Origin: Neocallimastix lanati (nom. inval.)
Lineage: Eukaryota > Neocallimastigomycota > Neocallimastigomycetes > Neocallimastigales > Neocallimastigaceae
Assembly: GCA_016946835.1 (NCBI GenBank)
Contig: JACVTC010000044.1
Span: 1,092,501-1,154,500, forward strand
DNA: 62,000 nt
Direction: 5' to 3'
Part shown: in pieces, positions 59,505-62,000 of the stretch
Numbering within the stretch: position 1 is the stretch's first letter
Layout of the letters: the number at the start of each line of letters is the position of its first letter
Program-made: the position numbers and the translations under genes
Notes under the pieces: model-generated
The model's database searches: none
What the model was told of the DNA's origin: nothing
The model's input: the letters and a program-made list of their open reading frames with translations, nothing else

Positions 59505-60346
59505 TGTAACAATTTTATTATAATTTTTTATTACAAAATTGTCATCTTCAATTTATTAATAATAATATTAATAAATTGAGAATTTTACCTTAAAAGTCGA
59601 GTTTATTGTAAGAGTTGAGGAGAACACGTTATTATAAAGGATATATATATATATAATTTTTTAAAAAAAGATTTTTAAATTTTATTAAGTTTAATAATTA
59701 CTTTATTGAGATTTTTTTTATTATGTTTTTCTTATAATAATAACTCCTGATTTCTCAAAGAGAACTCAAGAGCCTTATTTATATTTTTTATGAATATAAG
59801 GTTAAATAAGAAAGGGTTTTCTAATCTTAACAAATCTCTTATCTAGGAAAAGATTAGATAGAAAAACCTAGTTAAGTTTTCTATCGATATTCTATCCATA
59901 TCGATCATCGCATTAATTAAGTAAAACCGATTACTTCTAAAAAGTAATTGGGAAAAATCTTAATTAACCGATTTTCCAATCTAATTTAATGATCGAAAAT
60001 AAAAGAAAATAATAAAAGATATTTCGATCATATAATTTATCCTTATATAAAAAATATAAAATTAAATAGTTAATAAAATACAGAATACATTATAAAATGC
60101 AGAATACATTATAAAATACAGAATATAATACAATACAGAACACATTAGTTACAGTAGAGAAATTAATATATTGTAAATATATTATTTAAAATTAATTAAA
60201 TAAATTTTGTTAAATTAATGAATATTTAAAATTAAATTAAATAAATTTAATGAGTAAATATTATATGTAATTAAATAAAGTTATAGTTATAATAACTTAA
60301 CTAAGAAAATATAATTATTTGTTAGCAATAATTATAGATTCTTACA
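59505..60346 (-). repeat. Solo LTR, family A, reverse
   Basis: 842 bp, TGTAACAATTTT...GATTCTTACA, flanks CTGTG (59500-59504) and CTGTA (60347-60351). The reverse TATA (CTTATTTATA near 59775) and reverse TSS block (ATAACTCCTGATTTCTCAAA) are present. Confidence 0.88.
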
Positions 60347-60347
60347 C

Positions 60348-60902
60348 TGTAAAAGGTAAGTTTATTATTAACTACAATAACGAATAATAATTAAATTTAA
60401 AGGCTAAGATAACTTAACACCTCTCTATTCGAGTTGTTAATAATAAACACTAAATTAATTATATTTATAACTATTATTTTCTATCACACTAGAATATTGG
60501 GTAGTACTTTATAACTCTATCTGTTATCAGTTACTGGGCTTACACTGAGCAATATATTTTTATTTAATAATTATATTTTATTTATTGATATTAATATTTA
60601 TAATAACAATTTACGTTAATAGTATCGCTAGTGCGTTACAGTTACATGTTCAATTATTATTTATACATGTTCATAATTCTATGATTTGTAAATAATTTAA
60701 TTTAACTAAGTTTACTAATCACTAAATAAAAATATATTTAACTAAGTATTTAACTATATAATTAACTATAAAATAAAATTTAATGTACGAAATTAATAAA
60801 AGATTTTATTTGATTAGCCAAAATTGCTAACTGTTTAGCGATACGTTACGTAACCAGAGGACTATCATTGGATAGGCTTGAAGTTACCATGTATCTGTTA
60901 CA
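60348..60902 (-). repeat. Solo LTR, family B, reverse
   Basis: 555 bp, TGTAAAAGGTAAG...GTATCTGTTACA, inverted relative to 54796-55348 and followed by the same GTTTC pentamer. Confidence 0.88.
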
Positions 60903-62000
60903 GTTTCCATTCGTAATAGCTATACTAAACTAAAATCAATAAATATAACTATTATCTACAATTGTCACGAATACTAGTGGATTTGAGATTAAAATTCACT
61001 ATTAGATCAATTGAAATTTAATTTCGTTATTGACAAAAATTATTTTAATTCGATTTTAATTATAAAAATAAATAATAGAAACATTAAATAATCAGAAACC
61101 AAAGGGTTTGGATTTATTTATTAAAGATAATTTAATTTATTTTAACCCTTAAGAATTTGATAAAAATAACTTGAGGAAAAACAACTATAACTCAACAAAT
61201 AATGGAAATATTGTATTGACATTCCCGCTAAAATTATATTTATTGGAAAGCTATGGACGAGAACTACAACATATGTTAAAATCAACCTTATTGGACAACT
61301 AGATAACGAGATGTTGGACTTTAAAGATATTCTAAATATAAAAAATAATTTAATTATTTAATTAAGACCCTAAATTATTAATAAGAAATTTAAATTAGAT
61401 AAAATCTCTTAACTTGGAAATTATATTATTAATTTTTATTATTAATTAAAAATACAGAATTAGTTATTAGTAATAGTTTTATAATATTTTAAATAAGTTT
61501 ATAAGTTTTATATATTTTATTATATATTTTTATTTAATTATTTTCTAAAAGATTCCAAGGAATTCTTTATCATTCTAAAGACTTCCGAAAGAGAATTTTT
61601 AATTAGTTTTAATATTTTATTTTATTTTATTTTATATTTTCTTATTATAAATTAGTTTTAGTATTAAAATGTTTTATGAATAATTATATAGTTATTTTAT
61701 TAAAAGATTCTTATCAATATTATTTTATTATTATATTTTATATGGTTTATATACATGTATGAATATATTAAGATTAAAATATATTAATTAATTATATTTT
61801 TAATTATTATTTTAGTTTAGTATAAAAAGGATTTGAAATTCCATATTTTGAAATCTTCGTAAGATTATTAATTTATAATGTATTAACATAAAGTTAATGA
61901 ATTAATTATAACAATAAATAATTCTTTATATTAATTTTATTTAATTTTATTATTAAAATATATATTAAATAAAGTTCTAATAAAACATAAATCTTAAATA
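60903..62000 (+). other. Right edge: dispersed repeat and incomplete LTR-like unit
   Basis: 60910-60965 repeats 27940-27995. At 60963 TGTCACGAATACTAG may start an LTR. TATAAAAAGG near 61821 is followed by AATCTTCGTAAGATTATTAA, similar to the E-family motif. The unit runs off the window and no gene is visible. Confidence 0.4.

Overview
The window is extremely AT-rich eukaryotic DNA. No intact host gene is visible; almost all of it is nested, mostly decayed LTR retrotransposons, solo LTRs and simple repeats. The base composition, the Asn-rich coding tracts, the mixture of Ty1/copia and Ty3/gypsy elements and one relic resembling a fungal chitin-binding module (20.4 kb) suggest a fungus, most likely an anaerobic gut fungus (Neocallimastigomycota). 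That assignment is an inference of moderate confidence. Family names used here (copia-1 to -4, gypsy-B, gypsy-C, gypsy-G, element D, element H, LTR families A, A2, B, E, F) are local labels.

Layout. 1-2853: a (TTTTA)n satellite with a ~35-bp module inserted about 24 times. 2856-8444: copia-1, truncated at its 3' end. 8942-12401 (minus): gypsy pol and gag relics. Their 5' leader (12402-12550 and 19502-19975) is split by copia-2 (12551-19496, TSD AAAAC). 20-22.2 kb: decayed coding relics. 22.2-25.3 kb: a reverse LTR, a truncated LTR-B and a second gypsy-B gag with its leader (minus). 25.6-29.2 kb: 3' ends of two other elements, tandem repeats, a reverse LTR and a tRNA-like fragment. 29.24-31.3 kb: a ~1.05-kb tandem duplication. 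31318-31994: a solo LTR with a perfect TSD. 33507-41276: a full-length but broken Ty3/gypsy element (gypsy-C) whose 5' LTR holds a nested solo LTR. 41285-51831: one reverse LTR split by a solo LTR-E, itself split by the gag-only element D, and by copia-3. 51.8-61 kb: a nearly continuous end-to-end array of solo LTRs. 60963-62000: the start of another LTR-like unit.

What stands out is how these elements start replication. The three larger copia elements share a 27-nt primer-binding site complementary to the internal D-arm/anticodon region of tRNA-Lys(CUU), i.e. half-tRNA priming, followed by a tandem array of small AGCT hairpins. Both gypsy families that can be tested have, directly after the 5' LTR, a 9-10 nt complement of an LTR segment 35-37 bp downstream of a TATA box, the arrangement expected of Tf1-type self-priming. 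Element D has a conventional 18-nt site complementary to a tRNA 3' end including CCA. Copia-1 and copia-3 share the same 17-bp frameshifting duplication in integrase, so the lesion predates their spread. Many solo LTRs sit on a CTGTG/CTGTA target that overlaps the terminus of the neighbouring LTR, which would explain the array.
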